Both the position numbers and the translations under genes were made by a program. The notes under the pieces are model-generated. The model did not search any database. It was not told where the DNA came from and saw nothing but the letters and a program-made list of their open reading frames with translations. Shown here piece by piece: positions 1-12,691 of a stretch of 64,000 bases of DNA (positions within the stretch are counted from its first letter, which is position 1; each line of letters starts with the position of its first letter). The stretch spans positions 5,681,168-5,745,167 of the forward strand of contig NZ_JAPNKE010000002.1 in the NCBI RefSeq assembly GCF_026626665.1. Direction: 5' to 3'. The DNA comes from Nannocystis pusilla. GTDB taxonomy: Bacteria; Myxococcota_A; Polyangia; Nannocystales; Nannocystaceae.

Positions 1-507
1 CCCGGGCGACAGCGGCAGCGGCCCGAACGCCCCCGGGTCGACCTGCGGGCCCTCCGGCTGCAGCCCCTCGCGCACGCTCGGCGCCTGCTGCGGCGACGGC
101 TGCTTCTTCGGCGAGTTGTCGGCGTCGGGCGAGTGTCCCGGCAGCATCGGCAGCCCGCCCGGCGTCGGCCGCACGTTGGGCGCGCGGGTCTCCTTGTCGA
201 CCGACTGGTCGAACTCCGACAGGTACTTGGCGTCGTCGGGCGCCTTCTCCTTGTGGACGCGGTCCTGCTTGATGAGGCGGCCCTTCGGCGCCTCGCGCGG
301 CTGCGCCTCGGCCTCCGGCGGCGGCTCCTCCTCCGGAGGCACCAGCGCCACGTCCATCCAGCCTTCGGAGCGCGGGAGCGGCGGCGCGTCCCAGCCGATC
401 CCGATGATCTCGTCGCCCAGCGGCCACATGAGGAGATGCACCAGCAGCGACGCGAGCAGCATGAAGCCCACCAGGCGGAGCCCCGAGTTGTCGCGCGCGC
501 GTGGCAT
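1..507 (-). CDS. TonB-like proline-rich envelope protein (C-terminus cut by window edge)
   Basis: Translated by hand from ATG at 507; the frame is open to the window edge, so at least 169 codons are present and the C-terminus is missing. A short N-terminus (MPRARDNSGLRLVGF) leads into a hydrophobic segment (about residues 11-30, FMLLASLLVHLLMWPLG), then a Pro/Glu-rich stretch (PPEEEPPPEAEAQ), a Lys-rich patch (KGRLIKQDRVHKEKAP) and a long Pro/Gln-rich linker. This single N-terminal anchor plus proline-rich periplasmic arm is the TonB/energy-transducer layout. No TonB C-terminal domain is visible because the gene runs off the window, so the family is inferred from architecture only. It diverges from thyX. 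Confidence 0.55.
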   Translation of the reverse strand, partial: MPRARDNSGLRLVGFMLLASLLVHLLMWPLGDEIIGIGWDAPPLPRSEGWMDVALVPPEEEPPPEAEAQPREAPKGRLIKQDRVHKEKAPDDAKYLSEFDQSVDKETRAPNVRPTPGGLPMLPGHSPDADNSPKKQPSPQQAPSVREGLQPEGPQVDPGAFGPLPLSPG

Positions 508-565
508 GAGACGCCCCCAGTATAGCCGCCTCGGCCGCCATCGGCTGCGGTATACCCTGCGGCCG
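508..565. promoter_or_regulatory. Divergent intergenic region with two facing -10-like boxes
   Basis: The 58-bp gap between the TonB-like gene and thyX contains TATACC (551-556) on the plus strand, 9 nt before the thyX ATG, and TATACT on the minus strand (complement of 519-524), 11 nt before the other ATG. Both are good -10 matches and both imply very short leaders. No convincing -35 boxes are seen. Confidence 0.35.
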
Positions 566-1456
566 ATGACCGTCACCGCCCGCCCGCTCTCTCCCGGCGC
601 CGAGGCCCTGCTGGGGCGCGAGGTCCCCGTCCTCGACCTCGGGTTCGTCCAGCCGATCGACTACATGGGCAACGACATCGATATCGTCCAGGCCGCTCGC
701 GTCAGCTACGGCCCGTCGACGCGCAAGGTCCACGACGACCGCGGCCTGCTGCGCTACCTCATGCGCCACCGGCACACCACGCCGTTCGAGATGTGCGAGG
801 TCAAGTTCCGCTGCAAGATGCCGATCTTCGTGGCCCGCCAGTGGATCCGCCACCGGACGGCCAACGTCAACGAGATGTCGCTGCGCTACAGCGAGGCGCC
901 CGACGAGTTCTACGTGCCGGCGCTGGAGCACGTGACCCTGCAGTCGACCACCAACCGCCAGGGCCGCGACGCCGACACCGCGGTCCCCGCCAAGCTGCGC
1001 GAGCGGGTGCGCGCCCTCTTGCACACCCGCCACGAGCAGCTCTACGCCGACTACCAGACCCTCGCCGGCGAGCTCGGGATCGCCCGCGAGCTGGCCCGCA
1101 CCCTGCTGCCGGTGTCGCTCTACACCCAGTGGATCTGGAAGATCGACCTGCACAACCTGCTGCACTTCCTCGACCTCCGCCTCGACCCCCACGCCCAGGT
1201 CGAGATCCGCCTGTTCGCCGAGGCGATGGCCGGGTTCGTCCAGGCGTGGGTCCCGCTGTCGTGGGAGGCCTTCGTCGACTACCGCCGCGAGGCCCTGCCG
1301 TTCACCCGCGTCGAGGGCGTGGCCCTGTCGCACCTGCTCCGCGGCGCCTCCGCCGACGAGGCCGCCGCCCATGCCGGCCTGCAGGGCCGCGAGCTGCGCG
1401 AGTTCCTCGACAAGCTGGCCCGCGTGCGCGCGCTGACCGAAGAGTCAGGTACTTGA
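566..1456 (+). CDS. thyX: Flavin-dependent thymidylate synthase ThyX
   Basis: Converts dUMP to dTMP using FAD, NADPH and methylenetetrahydrofolate; replaces ThyA in many bacteria. The 296-residue product carries the ThyX signature RHR-x7-S (RHRTANVNEMSLRYS, about residues 95-110) that binds FAD and dUMP, preceded by the family's HTTPFEMCEVKFRCKMPIFVARQW region and followed by LLPVSLYTQWIWKIDLHNLLHFL with the Arg/His-rich active-site helix. ATG 566 is chosen because upstream in-frame sequence belongs to the opposite-strand gene and conserved similarity begins shortly after it; a TATACC box lies 9 nt upstream. The stop is followed within 4 nt by a phased palindrome array. Confidence 0.95.
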   Translation: MTVTARPLSPGAEALLGREVPVLDLGFVQPIDYMGNDIDIVQAARVSYGPSTRKVHDDRGLLRYLMRHRHTTPFEMCEVKFRCKMPIFVARQWIRHRTANVNEMSLRYSEAPDEFYVPALEHVTLQSTTNRQGRDADTAVPAKLRERVRALLHTRHEQLYADYQTLAGELGIARELARTLLPVSLYTQWIWKIDLHNLLHFLDLRLDPHAQVEIRLFAEAMAGFVQAWVPLSWEAFVDYRREALPFTRVEGVALSHLLRGASADEAAAHAGLQGRELREFLDKLARVRALTEESGT

Positions 1457-1459
1457 AGA

Positions 1460-1533
1460 CATGCCCGTGAGGACATGCCCGCGAGGGCATGTCCCTGCGG
1501 ACAGCCGCCTGTCCCGGCCGCGCCCGGGACAGG
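1460..1533. repeat. 14-bp-phased CATG palindrome array plus 10-bp stem hairpin
   Basis: CATG or CAG cores lie at 1460, 1474, 1488 and 1502, exactly 14 bp apart, each half dyad reading CATGYCC-N4-GRR with central tetranucleotides GTGA, GCGA and CTGC. Immediately after is a perfect inverted repeat, CCTGTCCCGG (1508-1517) and CCGGGACAGG (1524-1533), around a 6-nt loop. It lies 4 nt after the thyX stop. There is no T-tract, so a classical intrinsic terminator is not shown. The rest of 1534-1765 has no gene that I can support. Confidence 0.85.
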
Positions 1534-1765
1534 CGGCACTCGCGGCCCCGGCCGTCGGCGACCTCGCCTTCGACGCCCCCGTGCTCGAGGCCAGCTGCGA
1601 CGCCGAGACGCGACCCGCGCGACCCGCGGCACGCCCGCTGCAGAAGGGTCCGCGGGCGCGTCGTCTCGAACGTGCTGGTCCTGCGCGAGTCGACCGACGC
1701 CGACTGCGGCGCGCGAGTCGAGCCGGTTGCGAGGTCGCGCGGCCCCTCACGCGCGCGGCTCCGAT

Positions 1766-1803
1766 CGTGCCCCGAAGGACATGTCCTCGAAGACACGCCC
1801 ATG
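1766..1803. repeat. 14-bp-phased palindrome array (3 units)
   Basis: Cores CGTG 1766, CATG 1780 and CACG 1794 are spaced 14 bp apart; CGAA and TCGA are the central tetranucleotides. The array lies in the thyX to VCBS-gene gap; 1804-1993 shows no recognisable gene. Confidence 0.7.
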
Positions 1804-1993
1804 CGCTCGCCTGCGCGGCGACCTGCCGAGCGATTCGGCCCTCGTCGCCCCGGTCCCACCACGCCGGCGGCCAGGCCTGTCCTGCCGTGGACCGCCGCGT
1901 CGCTCCCGCGGACGCTCGTTTCGCGCCCCGGCCCGCTCGCAGCGGCCTCGCGCTTGCCTGCGGTCGTCCGGCCGTTCACCCTCTGCGGACTGC

Positions 1994-4900
1994 ATGGCAC
2001 CGCCTCGGAGCTCGGCCCCACGGATCCTCGGTCTCGCGGCGCTCGGCTTGCTCGTGGGCGTCGCCTGCAACGAGGACCCGTGCGGACCGCACGCCTGGTG
2101 GTGCGACCCGCTCGACGACGGCCAATGGCAGCTGCGAACGACCCCGGTCGACGCCGCCGTCCTCGTCGACTTCGACGGTGACGGCGAGGACGAGGCCGTC
2201 GTGCTCTCGCGCGACGGCTTGAAGCTCACCCTCGCCCGCGGCACCGACCTCCGCGCCTTTCGCTCGAGCCTCGAGCTGGTCGAGAGGCCGTGGGCGCTGG
2301 CCGCTCTGCCCGGCGAGGTGGCCGTCGCGCTGATGCACCCGCCGCAGATCGCGATCTTCGGCATGGACGCCGACGGTCGGCTGGCGCGGCGCCGCGACAT
2401 CCCGCTGAGCGACGCTCCGAGCAGCCTCGACGCCGCCGACCTCGACGGCGACGGCGCCCCGAGCTCGTCGTCGCCGTCCGCGGTGCGGCGGTCGTCGTCG
2501 TCGATCCCCGGACCGGCGCCCTGCGCGAGTGGCCGGCCGGCCAGGACCCGGCCGACGTCGAGGTCGGCGACGTCGACGGCGACGGCCGCCTCGACCTCGT
2601 CGTCATCGATTACTTCGGCGAGGCGCTGCAGGTGCTGCGCGGCGCGGGCGACGGCTCGCTGAAGCCGCCCGTCGCCAGTCCGTCGTCGCAGGGCGAGTTC
2701 TACCTCGCGCTCGTCGACCACGACGGCGACGGCGACCTCGACGCGGTCGCTCGCAACGTGGCCACCCGGACCGTGCTGTTCCACCGCAACGACGGTCAGG
2801 GGCGCTTCTCCAGCCCCACCGCCCTGCCGATCGCCCTCACCGCCCATCCGACCGCCGGCCTGGCCGCGAGCCCCGCCGCGGCGAGCGGCCTGGTGAGCGT
2901 CAGCGTCCCCCAGGACGACGCGCTCGCCACGTGGGTCGGCAAGGGCGCGGCCTGGCTCGGGCGCGTCGAGCAAGCGCTCGATCTCACCCGGTGGATCGGC
3001 AAGGGCCCCGGCGATCAGCTGCTCGTCGGCAGCACCAATTCCCTGCGTCGCCGGACCTGGCAGCCCGCATTCGTGCCGATCGAGGTGTGGCGCAGCCCGC
3101 TGTTGCCTCCTCCCGACGACGCGCTCTCGCTGGCCACCGGCGACCTCGACGACGATCACCTGCTCGACTTCGCCGCCGCGTCCGGCAAGCATCTGCACCT
3201 GTTTCGCGGCCGCGCCGACCGCGGCTTCGATCCGGTGCCCCTGCTCGACCTCGACGCGACCCCGACGGCGATGCTGATCGTCGACGTCTCGGGGGACGGG
3301 CGCGACGACATCGTCTTCGACGAAGGCGACGACGTCCGCGCCCTGATCGCCGCCGAGGACGGCCAGTTCCTCGCCGGGCCGCGCCTCCCGGTCGACATCC
3401 CGCCGCGCACCCTCGTGCCGCTGCGGGTCGGCCCCGATCTCCCGCCGGCGATCGCGGTGCTGCCGATCCCGCAGGCCTACGGGGAAGAGGAGGTGGCCGG
3501 AGCGCGGCTGCTCCGCTTCGACCCCGACGCCCAGCTCACGGTCGCTGCGGCGCTCGACGGCATGTTCGTCGACGCCATGGTGGCCGTCGATCTCGATGCC
3601 GACGGCGTCGACGAGCCGCTCCTCCTCGGTCGCCGCGACGAGGTCCAGGTGCTCGCGCACCTGAAGCCCGCCGGCGACGCCTACGAGCCGGACTTCGAGC
3701 ACGAGCTCGAGGACCTGCTCGGCCTCGTGCCCTTCGCGGTCGACGACCTCGCCGCCGCCGACCTCGACGGCGACGGCGACCTCGAGGTGTTCTTCGGCGA
3801 CGGGCATACGCGGGCCCGCATCGACGGCCTCGCCGACGGCGCGCCGGTCACGACCATCGAGGAGCAGTTCGCCCCGACCCACCTCCACGACCTCGACGGC
3901 GACGAGCTGCTCGACGCGATGCGGTTCGACCACCGCACCCTCACGTACCAGCGGGGCCGCGGCGACGGGACCTTCGCCGACGAGCTCGTCGAGCACGAGT
4001 TCTCGCAGGGCGTCGCGTTCGCGCCGGCGTCGCGGCCTGACGCTCAGTTCGACCTCGCCGAGCTCGCATACGACAGCGCCGCCAGCCACATCGTGCGCGA
4101 GGTGACGCGGCCGGTCCCGAGCGGGGAAAGGTTCGCCCTGCACGGCGGCGTCCTCGACTTGTTCGCCGACGACCTCGACGCCGACAGCGTCGACGACCTC
4201 GCGCTCCTCACCCAGGAGGGCATCGCCTGGAGCTGGGGCAGCGACAGCGACCCGCTCGCCCGCAGCGAGGGCGTCACCTTCCTCGGCTGGAGCCGCGGCC
4301 TCGCCACCGGCGACCTCGACGGCGACGGCGCCGCCGAAGTGATCACGGCCAGCATCATCGACAGGATCCACGCCTTCCACGTGCATCCGCGGCTCGCCGA
4401 GGAAACGCTCGCCTTCGAAACCGAGCGCACCGGGACGATCAACGGCCTGGCGATCGCCGACATCGACGGCGACGCGCACCCCGACATCCTCGCTTTCTAC
4501 ATCTGGGACGTCATCAAGCTCGACATCGCCTACGGCACCGCCACGCCGTTCGCCTTCGCCGCCTGGCAGACCGCCTTCGAGCTGCCGCTGCAGGACCAGG
4601 CCGGCTTCCAGCTCGGCGACGTCGACGGCGACGGCGACCCCGACGTCCTGTTCGACCCCATGGAGCTGCCTCCCGTGCTCGTGCGCAACGAGGGCGCGCG
4701 CGCCTGGGCCGACGCGGTCGGCCTGCGCGGCAGCCGGGCCCGGTTCGCGCCGCTCGGCGCCGACCACCGCGTCGAGCTGGTGACGCAGGACGGCCCCACG
4801 ATCTACCGCCACGAGGACGGCGATCCCGAGCGGCGCGTCGCCCTGGTCGAGGACGACGCCGGGCTCCTGCTGGCCGCCGCGGACGCCGACGGCGACGGCC

Positions 4901-5097
4901 GCTACGACCTCACCGTCACCGAGCCGAAGGCGACGTTCGTGTGGCTGCGCCGCGACGACGGGCCCACGCGCATCAAGATCGCCGCGGGCCCGTTCACCGC
5001 GGTCGCCTACCCCGACATCGACGGCGATCGCCACCCCGACCTCGTCGGCCTGCCCCCGGGCGGCGAGCACCTCTACATCCGTCGCAGCCGCCACTGA
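1994..5097 (+). CDS. VCBS/FG-GAP repeat lipoprotein (one frameshift near 2458)
   Basis: Large secreted lipoprotein of about 1034 residues. ATG 1994 begins a signal peptide ending in a lipobox-like LLVGVAC at about residue 25. The body is an array of FG-GAP/VCBS beta-propeller motifs with Asp-rich calcium loops such as DLDGDG, DHDGDGDLDAV, DVDGDGDPDVLF and DIDGDRHPDLV along nearly its whole length. Near 2458 the reading frame changes inside CCCC: the motif DLDGDGAP must be joined to ELVVAVRG in the next frame, a typical one-base homopolymer loss. The family commonly acts in cell-surface adhesion or carbohydrate binding, but the specific role here is unknown. It is a single gene flanked by palindrome arrays on both sides. 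Confidence 0.85.
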
Positions 5098-5106
5098 CCC
5101 GAACGA

Positions 5107-5166
5107 CATGCCCATGAAGACATGTCCTCCGGAGCATGCCCTCGCTAACATGCCCTCCAAGCCATA
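5107..5166. repeat. 14-bp-phased CATG palindrome array (5 units)
   Basis: CAT(G) cores at 5107, 5121, 5135, 5149 and 5163, all exactly 14 bp apart, with variable central bases (ATGA, TCCG, TCGC, TCCA). The array begins 10 nt after the VCBS gene stop. The remaining gap to 5437 has no gene; just before the next gene it holds a GAGGGG ribosome-binding site. Confidence 0.85.
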
Positions 5167-5437
5167 CGGCGCCGCGCCCTCCCCTCGCGCTCCGAGCCGG
5201 CCGTGCCGCCGCGTGTGAGCCGACCGAGCCGCGCGATCGCGTCCTCGCCCGCGCGTCGGGAGCCGCCCGCGCACGCGGCGCGATCGGACACCGAGCTCGA
5301 CGACGGCCGCCTTCATGACCCCGCTGGAACGCCCCGGGCACGGCGCTCCGGGCCCGACAGCGCCGCGGACAAACCCCGGCCCGGCTTGCGAGCCCGGCGG
5401 ACGGTCGTAGACAGCGGCACGCGAGGGGTACGAGCCC

Positions 5438-6061
5438 ATGCTGACCAAGATTCCGTTCACCGAGCTCCTCAAGTCCGTCCCCGGGTTCTTCGGGATCCGC
5501 CTCGAAGAGCAGCCGAAGTACGAGGTGGTCGAGACGATCGACGACGTGGAGATCCGCCACTACAAGCCGGCGCTGCTGGCCCGCCTGACGATCGAGGGCG
5601 AGCACGACAAGGCCGTCGACGAGGCCTTCGACCGCCTCGCCCGCTACATCTTCGGCGAGAACAGCAAGCAGATCCGCATGTCGATGACCGTCCCGGTCGA
5701 GCAGCACGCCGAGGGCGAGCGCATGGCGATGACGAGCCCGGTCCTGCAGAAGCCCGGCGGCCGCGGCTGGACCGTCGCCTTCTTCCTGTCCAACGACCTC
5801 TTCACCTCCGAGGCGCCCCGCCCCGACGACCCGGCGATCGAGCTGATCCACGAGCCCGCCCGCACGGTCGCCGCCCTGCGCTACCGCGGCAACTCTTCGG
5901 AGAACAAGCGCGAGGACTCGCGCCAGCGCCTGCTCGCCGCGCTCGCCAAGAACCCGCGCTGGCGGATCGCCGAGGACGTCTACTGGGCCCAGTACGACGC
6001 CCCGTTCACCCTCCCGTTCGCCAAGCGCAACGAGGCCCTGGTCGAGCTCGAGCCGCGCTGA
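5438..6061 (+). CDS. SOUL family haem-binding protein
   Basis: 207-residue cytoplasmic protein of the SOUL/HBP23-type family, known to bind haem or porphyrin. Family features seen: PKYEVVETIDDVEIRHYKPALLARL near the N-terminus (the YEVxxxxxxxEIRxY motif), AFDRLARYIFGENSKQIRMSMTVPV (the YIxGxNxxxxxIxMTxPV core, residues about 64-88), and AMTSPVLQ. No signal peptide is seen. ATG 5438 is supported by a strong GAGGGG about 9 nt upstream. It stands alone between palindrome arrays, so context says nothing about its role. A haem-handling function is inferred from family only. Confidence 0.88.
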   Translation: MLTKIPFTELLKSVPGFFGIRLEEQPKYEVVETIDDVEIRHYKPALLARLTIEGEHDKAVDEAFDRLARYIFGENSKQIRMSMTVPVEQHAEGERMAMTSPVLQKPGGRGWTVAFFLSNDLFTSEAPRPDDPAIELIHEPARTVAALRYRGNSSENKREDSRQRLLAALAKNPRWRIAEDVYWAQYDAPFTLPFAKRNEALVELEPR

Positions 6062-6156
6062 CCTCCCACTCGAACCTGTCCCCGAGGACATCCAGCCCCG
6101 AAGGCGGCCGACGACCGCGAAGAGCACCGCGCGAAGAGGGCCCGTGGAGCTCGGGA

Positions 6157-6295
6157 CATGTCTGCTTCGACACACCCCTGAACACCTCGACCGGAGATCA
6201 TGAGGGACATGTCCATTCCGACATGTCCCGCACGCATCCTCGGGATGCTCTCAAGCCACTCGGGGCATGTCCGATCTGACATGTCCCTTGATTAA
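6157..6295. repeat. Clustered 14-bp-phased palindromes between convergent genes
   Basis: Three short phased groups: CATG 6157 with CACA 6171; CATG 6208 and 6222; CATG 6266 and 6280. Pairs within each group are exactly 14 bp apart. They fill the gap between the convergent SOUL and MYXO-CTERM lipoprotein genes, where transcription from both sides would end. Confidence 0.8.
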
Positions 6296-6297
6296 CA

Positions 6298-7554
6298 TCA
6301 ACACCGCGCGGGCGTCGTCCGGCGGCGCCGACCGAGCATCCACGTCAGCGCCGCCAGCCACGCCCAGCCCGCGCGTCCGTCCTGCGGCCCGGTCGCGCAG
6401 TTGCAGCCGCGGTCGCCGAGCCCGTCGTCGTCCGCGCGGCCCGTGCCGCGCTGGCAGGCCGGGTCCGGCGAGAACGGCTCGTCGCGGGTCTCCTCGGGGG
6501 GCTTCGCCGTCCACTCGATCTCGAGCTCGTCGCTCAGCGCCCCGAGCTGGGCCCGCAGCACCGCGCGCCGGCTCTCCGGCGCTGCCGGCGGCGGCACGCA
6601 GTCGTCGCCGATCATCGTGTACTCCGGCGGCGTGAACTCGCTGATGGTCGTGAGCGCCAGCTCGCCCTCGACCAGACTCCACGTCACCGGCGCGCCGACG
6701 AGCACCCGACCCTCCGCGTCGCGCACGATCGCCCGCGCCCCGAGCGGCCCGTCGGCGAGGGCCGCGACGATCTCGAGCGACGCCGCCGCCTCGACCGGCG
6801 TCGCCACCACCGTGGCCACCGGAAGCACCGCGCCCGCGACCTCGAGCGTGATCGTGCTCGTCTCCCCCGGGCCGACGCGCACCGGCCACAACACATCCGT
6901 GTCCTCGAGGAGCGCCAGCGTCCGCGCCGGGCCGCCCCCCTTCGTCTCGAGCACGCGCCCCTGCGACATGTCCCAGCCGACCCGCTCGCCCGCCGCGTCG
7001 ATCACGTTGACCGGGAACCCGACCGTGACGTCCGGCACCAGCCGCAGCGGCTCGTCGGTGCCGGGGATCAGGTCGGCCGGGCGCGACGACAGGCGCTCGG
7101 CGAAGCGCTCCGCCAGCAGCTCCACGTGCCACTCGAGCCGCGCGCGCAGCCCGTCGACGGGCACCACCTCCACGCGAAAGCGGTCGGGGAACAGCTCGAC
7201 CTCCTCGATGGCACAGTCCGCGCGCGGCGTGTAGTCGACCTCCACCCCGCTCGGCCCGTCGAGGGTCACGCAGTCGGCGTCGACGAACGGCACCCCGGCG
7301 ATCGCCATGTCGAAGCATCCCTCGATGCCGGCGAACCCGTCGTCCGGGGAATCCGACAAGCCGGCGTCGAAGCACACCGTCGAGCCCTGCAGGGCCCGCA
7401 GCCCCGAGGGCTGCTCGACCTCCGAATAGAACAGCGGCGCCAGCGAGACGTGGATCTGCTCCTCCTCGCTGTTGGCGCCCGTACAACCGAGCGCGGCCAC
7501 CGAGGACATTGCTAGCAGGCATCCGGGGACGATACGACCCATCCGATTCAGCAT
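6298..7554 (-). CDS. Lipoprotein with MYXO-CTERM-type C-terminal anchor
   Basis: 418 residues. The N-terminus has a signal peptide with lipobox LGC (about residue 24). The C-terminus reads GCNCATGPQDGRAGWAWLAALTWMLGRRRR: a Cys-x-Cys, a short hydrophobic helix and an Arg cluster. This is the MYXO-CTERM sorting signal, thought to be processed for surface display in myxobacteria. The middle is acidic with several Cys and beta-rich segments (for example VGPGETSTITLEVAGAVLPV), suggesting Ig-like domains, but no family is recognised. Having both a lipobox and a C-terminal sorting tail is unusual. The DMSQG in mid-protein is encoded by a copy of the palindrome motif. MGRIV at 7542 is an alternative start. 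Confidence 0.8.
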   Translation of the reverse strand: MLNRMGRIVPGCLLAMSSVAALGCTGANSEEEQIHVSLAPLFYSEVEQPSGLRALQGSTVCFDAGLSDSPDDGFAGIEGCFDMAIAGVPFVDADCVTLDGPSGVEVDYTPRADCAIEEVELFPDRFRVEVVPVDGLRARLEWHVELLAERFAERLSSRPADLIPGTDEPLRLVPDVTVGFPVNVIDAAGERVGWDMSQGRVLETKGGGPARTLALLEDTDVLWPVRVGPGETSTITLEVAGAVLPVATVVATPVEAAASLEIVAALADGPLGARAIVRDAEGRVLVGAPVTWSLVEGELALTTISEFTPPEYTMIGDDCVPPPAAPESRRAVLRAQLGALSDELEIEWTAKPPEETRDEPFSPDPACQRGTGRADDDGLGDRGCNCATGPQDGRAGWAWLAALTWMLGRRRRTTPARC

Positions 7555-7656
7555 AGGCCGTCAGGATCTGCGCTCGTCCGCGCCGAGTCAACCGGCGACC
7601 TGGAACCAACGCGGCCGGATGACGGCGTTGGCCCGCGCCGGCGGCGACACCGTCTT

Positions 7657-7722
7657 CCTGTCCCTCAGGACATCTCGACGCATTGTTCCGGCCCTGGCTC
7701 GCATGTCCCTTCCGACATGCTC
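7657..7722. repeat. 14-bp-phased palindrome pairs
   Basis: Core pairs 7657/7671 (CCTG, CATC) and 7702/7716 (both CATG) are each 14 bp apart, in the gap between the start of the MYXO-CTERM lipoprotein gene and the end of the czcN-like gene. Confidence 0.7.
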
Positions 7723-7729
7723 CATCCCC

Positions 7730-8338
7730 TCACCCGCGCAGCAGCCCGAAGCCCGGCACGAAGCGGCCCACGCGGCCCGCGTAGCTGCGGTACTTGCTGC
7801 CGTGGACGCGCAGCAGGTACGGCTCCTCCACCACGCGCACCTGCAGCTCGACCGCCAGCAGCAGGCAGGCGAACGCCGCCAGGGCCACCGCGTTGGGCAG
7901 CAGCACCACCAGCGCCGCCGCGGTGAACAGCATGCACGAGAAGATGGGATTTCGGACCAGCGCGAACGGCCCCTCGGTCACCAGCTCGGTCCGCTCGCCC
8001 GGGCGCACCCCGATCCGCCACGACCGGCCCATCGCCGTCTGGGCCGCGTAGGTCGCCGCGATCCCGAGCAGCACCGCCGCCCCGCCGAGGATGAATTGCC
8101 CCGGCCCGATCTGCGGCGACGCCACCCATCCGAGCAGCCCGGCGATCGGCGCCAGCAGGCTGAGCACCACTCCGACGACGAACAGCGCCCCGCCCCACCA
8201 CTCCGCGGAACCTGGCCTTCCGGACAGCCCGTGAAAGCCCGTCGAGCCGGTCTCGCGCAGGTGGCGGTAGGTGCGGAGGCCGAAGGCGACGGCGTAAAAG
8301 CCGAGGATCATGAGCAGGGCGACGACTTCGAGACGCAT
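7730..8338 (-). CDS. CzcN-like isoprenylcysteine carboxyl methyltransferase-family membrane protein
   Basis: About 202 residues from ATG 8338 (MRLEVVALLMILGFY), with four to five membrane segments. The ICMT signature is present near the C-terminus: RPGERTELVTEGPFALVRNPIF, then EEPYLLRVHGSKYRSYAGRVGRFVPGFG, which binds S-adenosylmethionine. CzcN of Cupriavidus heavy-metal islands belongs to this family, and this gene sits immediately downstream of a czcCBA-type operon. It has its own MerR-type promoter (8356-8386), so it is probably induced by the same metal. The methylated substrate is unknown. It contains one copy of the palindrome motif in frame (CCTGGCC-TTCC-GGACAG near 8213). Confidence 0.8.
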   Translation of the reverse strand: MRLEVVALLMILGFYAVAFGLRTYRHLRETGSTGFHGLSGRPGSAEWWGGALFVVGVVLSLLAPIAGLLGWVASPQIGPGQFILGGAAVLLGIAATYAAQTAMGRSWRIGVRPGERTELVTEGPFALVRNPIFSCMLFTAAALVVLLPNAVALAAFACLLLAVELQVRVVEEPYLLRVHGSKYRSYAGRVGRFVPGFGLLRG

Positions 8339-8355
8339 ACGATTTCCTGCCCGCC

Positions 8356-8382
8356 AATGTGAACCCTGCACTCGCTACAGGG

Positions 8383-8386
<4 letters not shown>
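8356..8386 (-). promoter_or_regulatory. MerR-type promoter/operator of the czcN-like gene
   Basis: On the minus strand, TTGACC (8386-8381) and CACATT (8361-8356) are separated by 19 bp, the over-long spacer that MerR activators require. The spacer holds the dyad ACCCTGTAG / GTGCAGGGT (8383-8363) about a CGA centre. It closely matches the site in front of czcC. The czcA stop codon TGA (8385-8383) lies inside the -35 hexamer. Confidence 0.75.
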
Positions 8387-11495
<3,109 letters not shown>

Positions 11496-11498
11496 GGC

Positions 11499-12691
11499 CT
11501 AGTGCCCGTGGTCCTCGCCGAAGGTGCCCTTGAGCAGCACGCTCTTGAGCGTCCACGCCCCGCGCGTCACCACCGACTCGCCCTCGCGCAGGCCTTGGAG
11601 GATCTCCACCACCCCGGGCCCGCGGTCCCCAGCACCACCTCGTGCAGCTCGAACGCCCCGTCCTCGCCGCGCACGAACACCACGGTCTTGCCGGCGACCT
11701 CGATGATCGCGTCGCGCGGCACCGCCAGCACCGGCTCCGGCGCCGCCCGCGGGTCGCTGATGGCGATCCGCGCCTTGCCGAACAGGCCGACGCGCAGGAT
11801 GTCCTCGCGGTTGTCGATCGGGATCCTCGCCATCACCGTCTGCGCCTCGGCGTCGACCTTCGGCGCCAGGAACTCGATCGTCCCGTGGAAGGGGTGGTCG
11901 GGGTACGCGTTCAGCTCCACCTCGACCGCCGCGCCGACGCGGATCTTCGCCAGCAGGTGTTCGAACAGGCGGGCGACGAACCACGCGCGGTCGAGGTTGA
12001 CGATCGTCGCCAGGGTCTGCTCCGGCGTCACCGGCTGGCCCGGCACCGCGTTGCGCTGCATCACGTAGCCGGAGATCGGCGCGCGCAGCGAGAACACCGT
12101 CGCCTTGCCCTTCGCGCCCAGGCCGAGCGCCTGCAGCCGCTGCTTGGCCGCCTGCGCCTCCGCCTCGAGCGCGGTCGCCTCGGCGCGCGCCGCCGCCAGC
12201 TCCTGCTGCGACGCCATGTTGCGCTCGGCCAGCGCCTCCAGGCGCGTCAGGTTGGTGCGGGCCGACGTCGTGCGCGCCTGCAGCGACGCCAGGTCGGCGC
12301 GCAGGCTGCCGAGGCTCGGCGCGCGCACCGTCGCCAGCACCTGGCCCTCCTTCACCGGGTCGCCCTCGCGGAACAGCACCTCCTCGACGATCCCGCCGAC
12401 CTTGGCCGGGACCTGGGCCGTGCGTCCCGGGTCGGCCTCGATGTGCCCGGTCGCGAACAGCACCGGCGCGACCACCTGCATCTGCACCGGCTCGGTCTGG
12501 ATCTGCGCCTCCGTCACCACTTGCGGCGAAAGCTCGACCCGCCGCGGCAGCGCGTCGTGCTCGTGGCCCTCCTCGTGCTCCCCGTGCTCCCCGTGATCTC
12601 CGTGCGCCTGTTCGGGCGCCGCGCCCTCGACCGCCTTCGCGCCGCACCCGAGCAGCGCCAGCGCCAGCGACAGTGACAGTGTCCGCCTCAT
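11499..12691 (-). CDS. CzcB/CusB-type periplasmic adaptor lipoprotein (frameshift near 11627)
   Basis: Membrane fusion protein linking the RND pump to the outer-membrane channel, about 397 residues. The signal peptide ends at a lipobox (LALLGCG, Cys about 16). It is followed by a His/Glu-rich metal-binding tract (HGDHGEHGEHEEGHEH), the CusB-like P-x4-H/Q segment, a lipoyl half (GGIVEEVLFREGDPVKEGQ), a coiled-coil hairpin (ASLQARTTSARTNL onward) and the second lipoyl half (FSLRAPISGYVMQRNAVPGQPV). Near 11627, in a CCCC run, the frame must switch to reach GPGVVEILQGLREGESVVTRG at the C-terminus. The ATG overlaps the czcC stop (ATGA), implying translational coupling. Confidence 0.9.

Noticed and set aside
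1508..1533. The 10-bp stem after thyX as an intrinsic terminator.
   Set aside because: No T-tract follows; it is listed as part of the repeat array only.
2458..2460. Programmed frameshifting in the VCBS gene.
   Set aside because: No slippery heptamer plus structure is evident, and the same type of break is scattered over unrelated genes.
1747..5472. A 1241-codon open frame on the minus strand opposite the VCBS gene.
   Set aside because: It is a GC-rich shadow: the plus strand has clear DxDGDG calcium motifs and a lipobox, while the minus product is a Val/Asp/Gly-rich mirror with no domain.
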